Notes: generated by a model not told the origin, from the letters alone. Shown: positions 28,222 to 37,205, numbered from the stretch's first letter. The stretch: DNA of 64,000 nucleotides from Pseudomonas capsici (GCF_017165765.1 NZ_JAFGZD010000002.1:310001-374000), one strand, 5' to 3'. Program-made: numbers and translations.

Positions 28222-29370
28222 ATGAGCAGCACCTTTTTCATTCCCGCCGTGAACATCATTGGCTCCGGTTGTATCGAGGAGGCCATGCAAGCCATCCGCA
28301 AATACGGTTTTCTCAAGGCTCTTATCGTCACTGACGCCGGGCTGGCCAAGGCGGGTGTTGCCGCCCAGGTCGCGGGTTTACTGGTGGAGCAGGGTATCGA
28401 TGCCGTGATCTACGACGGCGCGAAACCCAATCCGACCATCGCCAACGTCGAAAAAGGCCTTGCGCTGCTGCAGGAGCGTCAGTGCGATTTCGTGATATCC
28501 CTTGGCGGCGGATCGCCCCATGACTGCGCCAAGGGAATTGCCCTGTGCGCCAGCAATGGTGGCCATATCAGCGACTATGAAGGCGTGGACCGTTCGCAAA
28601 AGCCGCAACTGCCACTGATCGCAATCAATACCACCGCCGGTACTGCCAGCGAGATGACCCGCTTCTGCATCATCACCGATGAAGTGCGTCACGTGAAAAT
28701 GGCGATCATCGACCGCAACGTCACGCCGATCCTGTCGGTGAACGACCCGAAAATGATGGTCGGCATGCCCAGGTCCCTGACCGCTGCCACGGGTATGGAC
28801 GCACTGACTCACGCCATCGAGGCCTATGTGTCCACCGCAGCAACCCCGATCACCGACGCCTGCGCCATCAAGGCCATGAACCTGATCGCGGGCAATCTGT
28901 ACAAGGCGGTCTGTGACGGTACGGATATCGTCGCCCGGGAAAACATGGCCTATGCGCAGTTCCTGGCGGGTATGGCGTTCAATAATGCTTCTCTGGGTTA
29001 TGTGCATGCGATGGCCCACCAGTTGGGCGGTTTCTATGACTTGCCCCATGGCGTCTGCAACGCGGTATTGCTGCCTCATGTACAGAGCTTCAACGCAACC
29101 GTCAGCGCGGCCCGCCTGACCGATGTGGCCCACGCCATGGGTGCCGATATTCGTGGCCTGTCTCCGCAAGAGGGGGCCCGTGCGGCAGTTGAGGCCATCC
29201 GCAAGCTCTCCACCTCGGTGGAAATCCCCTCAGGCCTTCTGGCCCTGGGCGTGAAAGAGGAGGACATCCCGACGCTCGCCACCAATGCCCTGAAAGACGC
29301 CTGCGGCCTGACCAACCCGCGTCCGGCCAGTCAGGAACAGATTGAAAGCATCTTCCGTCAGGCTCTTTGA
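28222..29370 (+). CDS. yiaY: iron-containing alcohol dehydrogenase, YiaY-like
   Basis: The 382-residue group III dehydrogenase binds NAD in the N-terminal domain ([17 protein letters not shown]) and Fe(II) in the helical C-terminal domain. Metal ligands are the Asp and His of [29 protein letters not shown] and the earlier [14 protein letters not shown]. It probably interconverts short alcohols and aldehydes; related enzymes act on ethanol, lactaldehyde or threonine. Length is typical (382-383). AGGA lies 7 bases before the ATG. A conserved-looking 107-residue protein follows after 10 bp, probably cotranscribed. Upstream 28075-28197 looks like the end of a lost gene. Confidence 0.9.
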   Translation: MSSTFFIPAVNIIGSGCIEEAMQAIRKYGFLKALIVTDAGLAKAGVAAQVAGLLVEQGIDAVIYDGAKPNPTIANVEKGLALLQERQCDFVISLGGGSPHDCAKGIALCASNGGHISDYEGVDRSQKPQLPLIAINTTAGTASEMTRFCIITDEVRHVKMAIIDRNVTPILSVNDPKMMVGMPRSLTAATGMDALTHAIEAYVSTAATPITDACAIKAMNLIAGNLYKAVCDGTDIVARENMAYAQFLAGMAFNNASLGYVHAMAHQLGGFYDLPHGVCNAVLLPHVQSFNATVSAARLTDVAHAMGADIRGLSPQEGARAAVEAIRKLSTSVEIPSGLLALGVKEEDIPTLATNALKDACGLTNPRPASQEQIESIFRQAL

Positions 29371-29380
29371 GGACACCTCC

Positions 29381-29704
29381 ATGGGCACCACCTCCAGTGA
29401 CATCTGCGCCGCCGCCGAGCAACTTGAAGGGTTTGTGGGCTATCACCACAAACACCGGCATTTTATCGTGCGCTTCAGCGAAGACTCTTTCGGCATGGAT
29501 GTCACTGAAGACAGCATCATGCCTGCCAGCGAGTTTGTCTGGAGCGCAGACACCGGTGCGCGGATGAATCTCAGCCGCGAGCGCCTGCAACTGCTGTTCG
29601 ACCAGAATATCGACAGCCGTCTGAATATCACCGAACCGCTGCGGGTTTACATGCGCCGCCAGGATTTGCCGGAGATCAGGGTCGAGCGCTGGGTGAAGGT
29701 CTAG
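29381..29704 (+). CDS. small cytoplasmic protein downstream of the alcohol dehydrogenase
   Basis: The 107-residue product has no signal or membrane segment. The N-terminal part is rich in His and Phe (GYHHKHRHFIVRFSEDSFGMDV). The ATG at 29381 has GAGG 8 bases upstream, overlapping the end of the dehydrogenase, which supports cotranscription. I do not recognise the family; a regulatory or chaperone role for the dehydrogenase is only a guess from position. Confidence 0.65.
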   Translation: MGTTSSDICAAAEQLEGFVGYHHKHRHFIVRFSEDSFGMDVTEDSIMPASEFVWSADTGARMNLSRERLQLLFDQNIDSRLNITEPLRVYMRRQDLPEIRVERWVKV

Positions 29705-29821
29705 CGGCTGCGAGAGGCGACCGCCAAAGGGCCAGTGAAGTCGCCCTCATGATTCTCGTCATCACCCTCGGTATGAAATGTGCAAGAAGATACGGATCTG
29801 CCAAAAATATGACGAGAAACC

Positions 29822-31336
29822 ATGAAGCCCATACCTTTCGTATCGGCACGACTTACACCTAGAGGCCTGTCGGCAGGGCTCATAGGTTTCATCGTCTTGG
29901 TCTGCTCTTCTCTGATACTGGCCACAGCCTGGCAAATGAAACAATCGGCCGATGAACGTCTGGCCGATGCCGAGAGGGACGTTGCCAATATCGTCAATGC
30001 TGCCGAGCAACAGGCTCAGGACACCATTCGTCAGGCCGACTACAAGTTGCGCGATATCGTTGAACGGGTAGAAAGCGAAGACATGAACCGGGCTCAGCAA
30101 CTGCGCCTGCACAAGCTCATGTCCGAGGATACTGCCGTCATGAAGAGCATTCAGGGGCTCTTCATCTACGACGAGGACGGAAACTGGATTGCCAACTCCT
30201 TCTCGCCAAATGTCATCAAGAAAAATAACAGCGACCGCGACTATTTCATTTATCACCGTGAAAACAACGACGACTCGATTCATATCGGTTCGATTGTCAC
30301 AAGCCGCACCACCGGAGAAATGGTGATTCCGGTCAGTCGCCGCATACAGTACCCGGATGGCCGTTTTGCCGGCATTGCACTTGCCACGATCCCGGCCGCT
30401 TATTTCCAGCGTTTTTTCGAACGCATGGAAGTTGATGATACAGGCGTCATTTTCCTCGCCCTTGAGAATGGTGACCTGCTGGCCCGCCGACCGGCAGTTG
30501 GCACCCTGGTAGTGACCAATATTTCCAAGGGTGAGATCTTCAGCAAATACCTGAGAAACAGCGACAGTGGCACCGCCATCATCACTTCCGTGGTGGATGA
30601 TATAGAGCGGATATATGCCTATCGTCGCCTGCAAGGCCTGCCCATGGTGGCGGCTGCCGGCTTTTCATACGATTACGTATTCGCCAACTGGTGGAAATAC
30701 GCCTATCGTTCGTTCGCGATTGTCGGCCTGATCGTTGCCGCACTGGTCGTGATGGGGGTTGTGCTTTACAGCCAGGTTCAGAAACTGCTGAGCGCCGAAA
30801 AACAACTCAATATCGCCCGCAACGAGCTTGAAGTCCTGGCACAGACAGACAGCCTCACCAATGTGGCCAACAGAAGATGCTTCGATGCGGCGTTGCAGAA
30901 AGAAGAAGCCCAGGCCCGGCGTAGTGGCCAAAGTATCGGGCTGATTCTTCTCGATATCGACTGGTTCAAGCAATACAACGACACCTACGGCCATGTCACA
31001 GGCGACCAATGCCTGAAGCGGGTGGCGCGCCTTATACAAGCCAACATCCGTCGTCCTGCCGATCTTGTCGCACGGTATGGCGGTGAAGAGTTTGTTGTAT
31101 TGCTGCCTGATACAGATCTTGCGGGGGCATTTAGTGTGGCCGAAAACATACGCTCAGCCATATTTGCCGAAGGCATTGAGCATTCGGCCAGCCCCCTGAA
31201 TATCGTCAGCATCAGCGCCGGGGTGGTTGCCGCACGGTTGGCTGAGGGCGAAAGCTACTCCGCAAGTCTGTCGGAGGCGGATCGGTTGTTGTATCAGGCC
31301 AAGAGTGGAGGGCGTAATCGGGTTGAAACAGGGTGA
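29822..31336 (+). CDS. diguanylate cyclase with CACHE sensor domain
   Basis: The 504-residue membrane protein has a first helix (~18-38), a periplasmic double-CACHE domain (~40-295), a second helix (~300-322), a short coiled coil and a GGDEF domain. The active site reads GGEEF (420-424), a permitted active variant, and the inhibitory I-site RPAD lies five residues before it, so product feedback is expected. Metal-binding LLDIDWFKQYNDTYGH and SISAGVV are also intact. It should make cyclic di-GMP from two GTP in response to a periplasmic signal. It is preceded by a 117-bp gap and followed by a histidine kinase gene. Confidence 0.9.
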   Translation: MKPIPFVSARLTPRGLSAGLIGFIVLVCSSLILATAWQMKQSADERLADAERDVANIVNAAEQQAQDTIRQADYKLRDIVERVESEDMNRAQQLRLHKLMSEDTAVMKSIQGLFIYDEDGNWIANSFSPNVIKKNNSDRDYFIYHRENNDDSIHIGSIVTSRTTGEMVIPVSRRIQYPDGRFAGIALATIPAAYFQRFFERMEVDDTGVIFLALENGDLLARRPAVGTLVVTNISKGEIFSKYLRNSDSGTAIITSVVDDIERIYAYRRLQGLPMVAAAGFSYDYVFANWWKYAYRSFAIVGLIVAALVVMGVVLYSQVQKLLSAEKQLNIARNELEVLAQTDSLTNVANRRCFDAALQKEEAQARRSGQSIGLILLDIDWFKQYNDTYGHVTGDQCLKRVARLIQANIRRPADLVARYGGEEFVVLLPDTDLAGAFSVAENIRSAIFAEGIEHSASPLNIVSISAGVVAARLAEGESYSASLSEADRLLYQAKSGGRNRVETG

Positions 31337-31423
31337 TTCTTGCGTCATGACGCTGTGCTCAGTCTTTGTTCTTGAGCGGTCACGAAAGGGAGTTTTTTCA
31401 GTCAGGTTATTCAGGAACACGTG

Positions 31424-32488
31424 ATGTCTGTTACCCGGTTTGATGTACATGCACTGATTCGTCTGGATTTGCCCCAGCCCTTGAAATGGGCACTGACGTT
31501 GCTGATCGTATGGATCGCGTATTTATTGAGAGCAAAAGTATTCACCGCGATTCCACCCTTGCCCATATTGTTCTTCCTGCCAGCCATCCTGTTCGCGGCG
31601 ATTTTTTTCGGACGGCGTTTCGGTCTGTTTGCCACAGCCCTGAGTTCAGTTATCGCTGCTTGTTTCTTTCTGCCGCCGATTGGCAATCTGGGTATTGCTG
31701 CACCCAATGCCGCATTCAGTCTCACGCTGTTCATCATGACCAGCGTGGTTATTACGGTAATGGGCTCGGCATTGCGCAATGCCTACCTCAAGAGTGAGCA
31801 ATTACAACGCCAGACGGCTATCGCTCACGAGGATGCGGAGAGGGCGCGCGCCCTGGCCGAGAAAGGTGAGCGCGAACGCCAGTTGCTGCTCGTAGAGTTC
31901 GGGCATCGGGTCAAAAACGATATGCAGCGCACCATCGCCACCCTGCATCTGCAAGCCGTCCACTCTGCCCCCGATGTCGCCTCTGCCCTCAGGCAGGCGG
32001 CCAGCCAGATAAACGTTGTCGCCTCCATGCATGATCGGCTGGCTCACCACGATGGTGAAATGTCCGTAGACATGAATGAGTACCTCCAGGATCTGGTCAC
32101 CGGGTTGAATTACAGCATGGCCGAAACCCGGCCCGTTGAAATACTCGTTGAGGCGCAGGCTCTTAAACTTCCTCTGGATCGTGCCGGCTCCGTGGGGCTG
32201 ATCACCAATGAACTCATTACCAATGCCCTGAAGCATGCCTTTCCCGATGGGCGCTCAGGCAGGATCACCGTGGATTTTCGTCGTACCGGCGAACAGTTTG
32301 TACTCACGGTTTCGGATAACGGGATTGGCTTGCCTGACGAAACCCATGACTCCACGCTGCAACGCAAAGGGCTGGGTCGTAAACTCACCCGGGCATTGGC
32401 TGCGCAATTGGGTGGCGAGCTTGTCGCGACCACGGGGGATCCGACCGGGGCTACGACCGTCTTGAGTTTTCCGGTGGTGCAGAATTGA
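31424..32488 (+). CDS. membrane sensor histidine kinase, HisKA_2/HWE class
   Basis: The 354-residue kinase starts with a KdpD-like membrane block of about four helices (DUF4118; WALTLLIVWIAYLLRA to ALSSVIAACFFLPP), a coiled coil (AIAHEDAERARALAEKGERERQ), the phospho-acceptor FGHRVKNDMQRTIATLHLQ and a HATPase domain (LITNELITNALKHAFP; SDNGIGLP; GLGRKLTRALAAQLGG). HRVKN is typical of HisKA_2 kinases. It has no periplasmic sensor, so it may sense membrane or intracellular signals. ATG at 31424 has AGGA 7 bases upstream. No response regulator is adjacent. Confidence 0.85.
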   Translation: MSVTRFDVHALIRLDLPQPLKWALTLLIVWIAYLLRAKVFTAIPPLPILFFLPAILFAAIFFGRRFGLFATALSSVIAACFFLPPIGNLGIAAPNAAFSLTLFIMTSVVITVMGSALRNAYLKSEQLQRQTAIAHEDAERARALAEKGERERQLLLVEFGHRVKNDMQRTIATLHLQAVHSAPDVASALRQAASQINVVASMHDRLAHHDGEMSVDMNEYLQDLVTGLNYSMAETRPVEILVEAQALKLPLDRAGSVGLITNELITNALKHAFPDGRSGRITVDFRRTGEQFVLTVSDNGIGLPDETHDSTLQRKGLGRKLTRALAAQLGGELVATTGDPTGATTVLSFPVVQN

Positions 32489-32518
32489 TGCAGGCAGGGA
32501 GGGCAGTTGCACCCTGTG

Positions 32519-32566
32519 GGAGGGGCCTTGGCCGCGACTTCCTGCTGTCGCGGCCAAGGCCTCTCC
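32519..32566. terminator. 20-bp stem, REP-like bidirectional terminator
   Basis: Arms at 32519-32538 and 32547-32566 pair over 20 bp with one mismatch around an 8-base loop; the core is GGCCTTGGCCGCGAC. It lies between the convergent kinase and reductase genes. The GTGGGAGGGGCCTTGGCCGCGA wording resembles known Pseudomonas REP elements. Confidence 0.75.
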
Positions 32567-32573
32567 TTATGAG

Positions 32574-33635
32574 TCAGGGTATCAAACGCTCCGCACGTAA
32601 CCTGTCGAAGACATCGAAAAAGGCCTGATCACTGGCCTTATAGGCGCTGAAGCCCAATGTCCGGCTTTTCGACATGTCGGTGACCACTTCAATCGGGCGT
32701 CCGAGGTCTGCATCGGTGTGCCAGGGAGATATCAGGCGGCTGATGTCGGCTTCGCGCAGATCATGCTCGGCAACGATCTGACTCCAGGCGCTCTGGTCAT
32801 TGGCCATCTGCGTCTCGAGTGGCGAGGGTGCCGATGGGAAGTCTGCCGGATGCAGGCCGAAGTAGTCGGCGATTCTTCCCCACATCCATTTCCAGCGAAA
32901 GACATCGCCGTTGGTGATATTGAACGCCTGATTGGCGGCTTCCGGTGTGGTCGCGGCCCAGAGCTGCTGCCTGGCAAGTTGCCGGGCGTCGGTCATGTCG
33001 GTGAGGCTGTCCCACTGCACCCGTGAGCCGGGGAATACGAACGGGCGTCCTGTGTGCTTGCTGATGGTGGCGTAGACGGCGAGGGTCGTCGCCATGTTCA
33101 TCGCGTTGCCCACGGCGACACCGGTGACCGTATGCGGACGATGCACGCTCCAGGTGAAACCGTCCTTTTTGGCAGCGGCGAACACTTCATCCTCCTGCGC
33201 GTAGTAGAAATTCTCTACGTCCAGACGACCCTGATCCTCTCGGAACGGTGTCTGTGGAAGGCTGCCTTTGCCATAGGCCTCGAAAGGGCCGAGGTAATGC
33301 TTCAGGCCTGTCACCAGCGCCACGTGCTTCACGCTTGCGGCTGGGCGGACGGCATCCAGCACATTGCGCACCATGGCGGCATTGACCCGAATGTTTTCGG
33401 CTTCGGTCGCTTGCCGTGACCAGGTCGTGATGAACACATGGTCAGGTTTCAGGTCTGCCAGCGCCGAGCGCAGCGATGCGGGGTCCTGAAGATCCGCGGC
33501 GACCGGGATCACGCCCTTGGCGGGCGATGGATTGCGCGAAAGCGCTGCAACCTGCCAGCCGCTTTCAATCAGGAGTCGAGTGGTTTCGCTACCGACGATG
33601 CCGCTGGCACCGACGACCAATGCTGTGCGGGTCAT
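32574..33635 (-). CDS. NAD(P)-dependent SDR oxidoreductase, PRISE family
   Basis: The 353-residue protein has an N-terminal Rossmann fold (ALVVGASGIVGSETTRLLIE). Features of PRISE enzymes (progesterone-5-beta-reductase/iridoid synthase-like) are present: VALVTGLKHYLGPFEAYGKG, NFYYAQEDEVF with the catalytic Tyr displaced from the usual YxxxK, and SVHRPHTVTGVAVGN. It likely reduces an enone or related carbonyl using NADPH; the bacterial substrate is unknown. The ATG at 33635 (MTRTALVV) is chosen because the 45 extra upstream residues look non-native. Confidence 0.85.
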   Translation of the reverse strand: MTRTALVVGASGIVGSETTRLLIESGWQVAALSRNPSPAKGVIPVAADLQDPASLRSALADLKPDHVFITTWSRQATEAENIRVNAAMVRNVLDAVRPAASVKHVALVTGLKHYLGPFEAYGKGSLPQTPFREDQGRLDVENFYYAQEDEVFAAAKKDGFTWSVHRPHTVTGVAVGNAMNMATTLAVYATISKHTGRPFVFPGSRVQWDSLTDMTDARQLARQQLWAATTPEAANQAFNITNGDVFRWKWMWGRIADYFGLHPADFPSAPSPLETQMANDQSAWSQIVAEHDLREADISRLISPWHTDADLGRPIEVVTDMSKSRTLGFSAYKASDQAFFDVFDRLRAERLIP

Positions 33636-33817
33636 AAGATTTCTCCAGGAATGTAGGGGTCTGAAACCCGTCACCCCGGAAAAGTTCAAGGCCGATACCT
33701 CAGCGACCCGTCTGCAATCGGTCAATCGGCGGGAACTGTTATCCGCTTGTCGGGTTCTGCTGACTACCAATAGCGCAACCGTTGTTGGGTCTTGAACGGC
33801 TAGAAGGAGGTCAAATC

Positions 33818-33946
33818 ATGAGCGACGACAAGCAGCAACAACCGCAGGACAAACCTGAGGACGATATTCCGGCTCATTCAACCGAGAAGGAAAGGGAGCG
33901 GCTGAAGGACTTCAACAAGAATGGCATTCCGCCGGGGGCGAGTTGA
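33818..33946 (+). CDS. 42-residue hydrophilic small protein
   Basis: The ATG at 33818 has an ideal ribosome site (AAGGAGG, 7 bases upstream). The 42-residue product, MSDDKQQQPQDKPEDDIPAH followed by STEKERERLKDFNKNGIPPGAS, is highly charged, rich in Gln, Asp, Glu and Lys, and probably disordered. Function unknown. Its composition and ribosome site make it a real gene rather than chance. It marks the left edge of the unusual 34-37.7 kb stretch. Confidence 0.7.
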   Translation: MSDDKQQQPQDKPEDDIPAHSTEKERERLKDFNKNGIPPGAS

Positions 33947-34149
33947 ATGGCGATGCGTGCATTCTGACTTGGCAACGAGAGGTCAGTGTCGATACACGGC
34001 ATCGCTCCGGCTGAGTCAGGGTCGCAATTAGCGTCATGATTGGAACCGGCATCAAGGGTGGCCAGGTAGCGCCACCGATTGTCGTCTGTGCTCAACCCAT
34101 GCTTCGTGTCGAAAGAGTTCCAGGCATGTGTTTTTGAAAAGAGGTTCAT
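33874..34149 (-). CDS. doubtful 91-residue ORF at the end of the permease operon
   Basis: It starts with an ATGA overlap on the stop of the upstream permease, the same 4-bp coupling used by the other genes of this operon. The product (MNLFSKTHAWNSFDTKHGLS...) resembles nothing I know and is not an ABC ATPase. Its 3' part is antisense to the 42-residue gene, where it merely mirrors that gene's codons. It may be the truncated start of a lost fifth operon gene. Confidence 0.25.
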   Translation of the reverse strand: MNLFSKTHAWNSFDTKHGLSTDDNRWRYLATLDAGSNHDANCDPDSAGAMPCIDTDLSLPSQNARIAIQLAPGGMPFLLKSFSRSLSFSVE

Positions 34150-34967
34150 GGCTTGCGTCCGCCACCAATCAACAAGAGTGAAAACACAAGGAGGAAGATC
34201 ACGAATATGGGCAGTGCGAAGCTCAAGGGTGCCGCGGCATAGTATTGGAGAAGCTCGGTAATCATGAGGCCAAGCTCCGCAGTTGGAGGACTGACCCCAA
34301 AGCCTAAAAAGCCCAGTGTCGCTAAAACCATGATGGCCGAAGCTGCACCAGACGCGGATAGGGTTCTGAGCATGGGCGACAACTCAGGCCATAAGTGTCG
34401 GCGTAACACATAGAACAGCCCGAAACCCTCCAGACGGCTGGCGGCCGCGGTCGGCGAAGCCAGTACTGTGCGCGAAAGCGTGCGTGTCATGCGGAAGTAC
34501 TCAGTCCATAACACCAATGCGACAGCGCCATACAAAGCCAGAAAAGACCCAGGCATGATCGCGACGATAAGTAGTATCAGCAGTAATCGTGGCAGGGCGA
34601 GAAATATCCCGGCCAACAGACTCAGACATTTATCTATGACACCGCCTTTCCAGGCAGCAAGGATGCCCAGCAGTATTCCGGGGACTGCTGCCGTAATGAC
34701 AATGACTAAACCGAACCCTAGCGCCAGACGTACAGCGGCTGATAGCCGAGCCAGCATGTCGCGTCCAAGGTTGTCTGTGCCTAAGAGGTGTGCAGGCACG
34801 GGACCTGACAGGATCGCTGCGAAATCTTGCTCGGCGATACCCAAACTCCAAATAAAAGGCACCAACACGGCAAACACAACAAGTGATACGAGGATAAAGA
34901 ATCCGGCGATGCGGGGCAGGGCATGCATCGCTGGAGTGCGGCTCGGGATTGCGACTTTGTGGCTCAT
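34146..34967 (-). CDS. ABC permease, peptide/nickel (DppC) type
   Basis: The 273-residue membrane protein has an N-terminal helix (IAGFFILVSLVVFAVLVPFIW), the HLLGTDNLGRDMLARL motif typical of DppC/OppC subunits, and about five further helices. The EAA loop, where the ATPase docks, reads ASRLEGFGLFYVLRRHLWPEL. It starts with a 4-bp overlap on the preceding permease. It should form a heterodimeric channel with that protein. No ATPase or substrate-binding gene is nearby, so it must borrow an ATPase or the operon has lost it. Direction of transport is unknown. Confidence 0.8.
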   Translation of the reverse strand: MSHKVAIPSRTPAMHALPRIAGFFILVSLVVFAVLVPFIWSLGIAEQDFAAILSGPVPAHLLGTDNLGRDMLARLSAAVRLALGFGLVIVITAAVPGILLGILAAWKGGVIDKCLSLLAGIFLALPRLLLILLIVAIMPGSFLALYGAVALVLWTEYFRMTRTLSRTVLASPTAAASRLEGFGLFYVLRRHLWPELSPMLRTLSASGAASAIMVLATLGFLGFGVSPPTAELGLMITELLQYYAAAPLSFALPIFVIFLLVFSLLLIGGGRKP

Positions 34968-35824
34968 GAGTTTCTCCGGCGAGAATCGATAGAATGGTTT
35001 GCCAGGTCAACAACGGTTTTGAGGATCACGAACATCAGCCCGATAGCCAAAGCGGTGCCCTGCACCATGAGTACGTCCCGCTGAACGATAGCGTGCACCA
35101 GCCCTTGGCCGATGCCGGGCCAGGAAAAAAGCGTCTCGACGACAATGACGCCCTCGATCAGATACACAAGCTGTACGCCGAGGCTGGCCGTCAATGGCTC
35201 TCCGATGTGGCGCAAGCCATGTTGCTTGAGTGCGGTGAAGGCACTAAGTCCTTCAAGTCGTTCTGAAGCGTATTGGGGCGATGAAGTGATTGCTGATGTG
35301 GCATCGCGCGCGATAACTGCAGACACTGCCGCCAAACCCAAAGCGAGGGTGACCGTTGGGAGGATTGAGTGAGCAAATGTGCCATTCCCGTTAGACGGGA
35401 GTACCGCCATTGCCACTGCGAAGATCAATATAAGGATGATGCCAAGAACAAACTGCGGAATTGCGCGTGTCGCTGTGCTTAAGAACAACAGGGCGCGATC
35501 CAGGAATCCACCCGTGCGCAAGCCCGCAATAACCCCCAGCGGCGGCCCGATGAGCAGGGAAAGTATCAAGCCGCTGAGGGCCAATGGAATTGAGCTACTC
35601 AAGCCCTGAGCAACCTTGTCCACTACGGATTCCCCCGAGACCAGCGATTTGCCGAGATCAAAGGTCAGCAGGTCGCCCATCCAGCCAAAAAAAAGCGACA
35701 TCAGCGACTGATCAGGGGGCAAGTTGGCACCGCGCTGAAGGATTATTGACAAAAACGTCAGTGCTCCGACCAGTAATGCAACCCATACGGCTTGCAACAG
35801 CCTGACGCTCAACAAGCGAATCAT
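34964..35824 (-). CDS. ABC permease, peptide (DppB) type, shortened N-terminal loop
   Basis: The protein is ~286 residues from ATG 35824 (MIRLLSVRLLQAVWVALLVG), with six expected helices. After helix 1 it goes almost directly to DQSLMSLFFGWMGDLLTFDLGKSL, lacking about 25-30 residues of the usual DppB periplasmic loop (the PGDP...LG region). The EAA-type loop is ASERLEGLSAFTALKQHGLRHI, followed by VVETLFSWPGIGQGLV, a DppB hallmark. Its start overlaps the stop of the 68-residue ORF (ATGA) and its stop overlaps the next permease, so the three are translationally coupled. GGAG lies 8 bases upstream. A GTG start three codons earlier is possible. Confidence 0.8.
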   Translation of the reverse strand: MIRLLSVRLLQAVWVALLVGALTFLSIILQRGANLPPDQSLMSLFFGWMGDLLTFDLGKSLVSGESVVDKVAQGLSSSIPLALSGLILSLLIGPPLGVIAGLRTGGFLDRALLFLSTATRAIPQFVLGIILILIFAVAMAVLPSNGNGTFAHSILPTVTLALGLAAVSAVIARDATSAITSSPQYASERLEGLSAFTALKQHGLRHIGEPLTASLGVQLVYLIEGVIVVETLFSWPGIGQGLVHAIVQRDVLMVQGTALAIGLMFVILKTVVDLANHSIDSRRRNS

Positions 35825-36027
35825 GCTGCGCACTCCTCAGCGATAGCAGGTAGCGGCTTGCGAGTGGCGTACACCCTGCTGATGTAATGGAAAATACTGT
35901 GCGGACGCGGCGGCTTTGGTTGCAGAACTGCCCCGGTGAACGGTTCTATAGTGATAGTTGCGACTGCCGACGACCCAGCGGGCGTTTCCGATAGAGCGGT
36001 CATCAGTGGGATGTTTTTGATGAGCAT
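35821..36027 (-). CDS. 68-residue ORF coupled to the permeases; possible peptide precursor
   Basis: From the ATG at 36027 the frame gives 68 residues and its stop overlaps the first permease start by 4 bp, good evidence of translation. A TTG start at 36069 would add 14 residues. The N-terminal part is rather neutral (MLIKNIPLMTALSETPAGSS); the C-terminal half is basic and Pro-rich (QPKPPRPHSIFHYISRVYAT, then RKPLPAIAEECAA), recalling proline-rich antimicrobial peptides. No signal peptide is clear. It could be a transported or modified peptide, or a small permease accessory. The ribosome site is weak (GGA, 6 bases upstream). Confidence 0.45.
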   Translation of the reverse strand: MLIKNIPLMTALSETPAGSSAVATITIEPFTGAVLQPKPPRPHSIFHYISRVYATRKPLPAIAEECAA

Positions 36028-36085
36028 TGGATGTCCATGTCGTGAGAATACGAAAGTCTGCTCGGGCAAACCGCGTTGATGGGGA

Positions 36086-36736
36086 TTACAGATCTGCGGC
36101 GTCCCGCAGTGATACGCCGTTCAGATTCGAGGCGTTCAACGCTTCAAACATTTCCCGGTCACAAATGGATTGGACTCCGAGCCGAGGCTGTCGGAAGACG
36201 TGGGCTTTACCCACCACCGATGGCTTGAAGATGAGGCTGGCGCCCCCCGAGATGCTGTAAAACCTGAGGTCTTCTCCGGTGCCATGATCCCGTTCGTATT
36301 CGATCCTGACCCGCGAGGCCTCTTCATCAAGCGCGTCCAGATAACGCACCACATTACACAGGTAGTATTGGGGGCCTGCAGAACCGTCGGCTCGCGTGAA
36401 GTCACACGCTGTAAACGCGAACGCCTCGGGATCTACCGATTCAAATACCCGCTTCAGGGCTTGTGAAACTATCCAGATACTGGCCAGGATTTCAAAATCC
36501 CTTGGCGATCCGCCCAGCTCAGGCAGGTGAACCAGTTGGGGTCTTTCAGGGTATTGATTGGCGTCGCCATTGGGTGGCTCCATCGTGTATCTGCCGGGAA
36601 GAAGAAGGTTTTTCTTGTTGGCGATTTCCAGCCCGGGTCCTATGCCGTCACTCCAATGACTCGCATCGAGAACGAAATACCTGCCTTGCTGACAGGTATG
36701 TGAGGTCGTGGCGGGAGTTTCACGTTGATCACTCAT
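36086..36736 (-). CDS. Imm11/DUF1629-like protein
   Basis: The 216-residue soluble protein resembles the Imm11 (DUF1629, MXAN_0049-type) immunity family. The block YYLCNVVRYLDALDEEASRVRIE and the C-terminal KAHVFRQPRLGVQSICDREMFEALNASNLNGV match the usual 'lFR......vsd...aie...l.G' ending. The N-terminal YFVLDASHWSDGIGPGLEI is also of that style. ATG 36736 has GAGG 5 bases upstream; the 11 extra residues from 36769 are less likely. First gene of the operon with the 68-residue ORF and two permeases. An 18-bp palindrome sits ~90 bp upstream. No cognate polymorphic toxin is adjacent. The family call is tentative. Confidence 0.6.
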   Translation of the reverse strand: MSDQRETPATTSHTCQQGRYFVLDASHWSDGIGPGLEIANKKNLLLPGRYTMEPPNGDANQYPERPQLVHLPELGGSPRDFEILASIWIVSQALKRVFESVDPEAFAFTACDFTRADGSAGPQYYLCNVVRYLDALDEEASRVRIEYERDHGTGEDLRFYSISGGASLIFKPSVVGKAHVFRQPRLGVQSICDREMFEALNASNLNGVSLRDAADL

Positions 36737-36823
36737 TGTGGCCTCAATGGTGGGTGCGCTGGCATGCACCCTTCACCTGAAAGTCTTCTGAGTGAATAAT
36801 TAAATCAACGGCCGATATTTGAA

Positions 36824-36841
36824 ATAGTACACCTGTACTAT
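36824..36841. promoter_or_regulatory. 18-bp palindromic operator, copy 1
   Basis: ATAGTACACCTGTACTAT is a perfect 8-bp inverted repeat with a 2-bp spacer, 88 bp upstream of the Imm11-like start. A 15/18 identical copy lies upstream of the divergent peptide gene. The remainder of 36770-37205 is AT-rich and holds no gene I can support. Confidence 0.6.
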
Positions 36842-37068
36842 GTTTTCCTTGCATGGCAAGTGCTAGGTTTAATCTATTTAACTGGTGAGTGTAATCGTCC
36901 ATTAAATGTTTGGATAGTTAAGGGTGCCTGATTTGCAACAGGCCTGAAGTCCGTACTGAATCCATGCTGCTGCCGGGCCCTGACGCGGCTTACAACCCAT
37001 TGATGTAAAATAACTTCATCCCGAATGGGTCACGTGACTAGACCGCATTCTGAGTTTGCTCCCTTCAT

Positions 37069-37086
37069 ATAGGTCATCTGTACTAT
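37069..37086. promoter_or_regulatory. 18-bp palindromic operator, copy 2
   Basis: ATAGGTCATCTGTACTAT differs from copy 1 at three positions; its right half TGTACTAT is identical and the left half keeps 6 of 8 bases. It lies 119 bp upstream of the 59-residue peptide start, on the opposite side of the divergent region. Confidence 0.55.
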
Positions 37087-37205
37087 TGATGTGATTGCGA
37101 TTCAGGCATCAAATACACTGGCAAGCCCGGTAAAAGCATTTTTATTATAAAGTTCAATATTACCAAGTTTAAAATTCGCTGGTTTCTGTGAATCGTGGAG
37201 TACTT

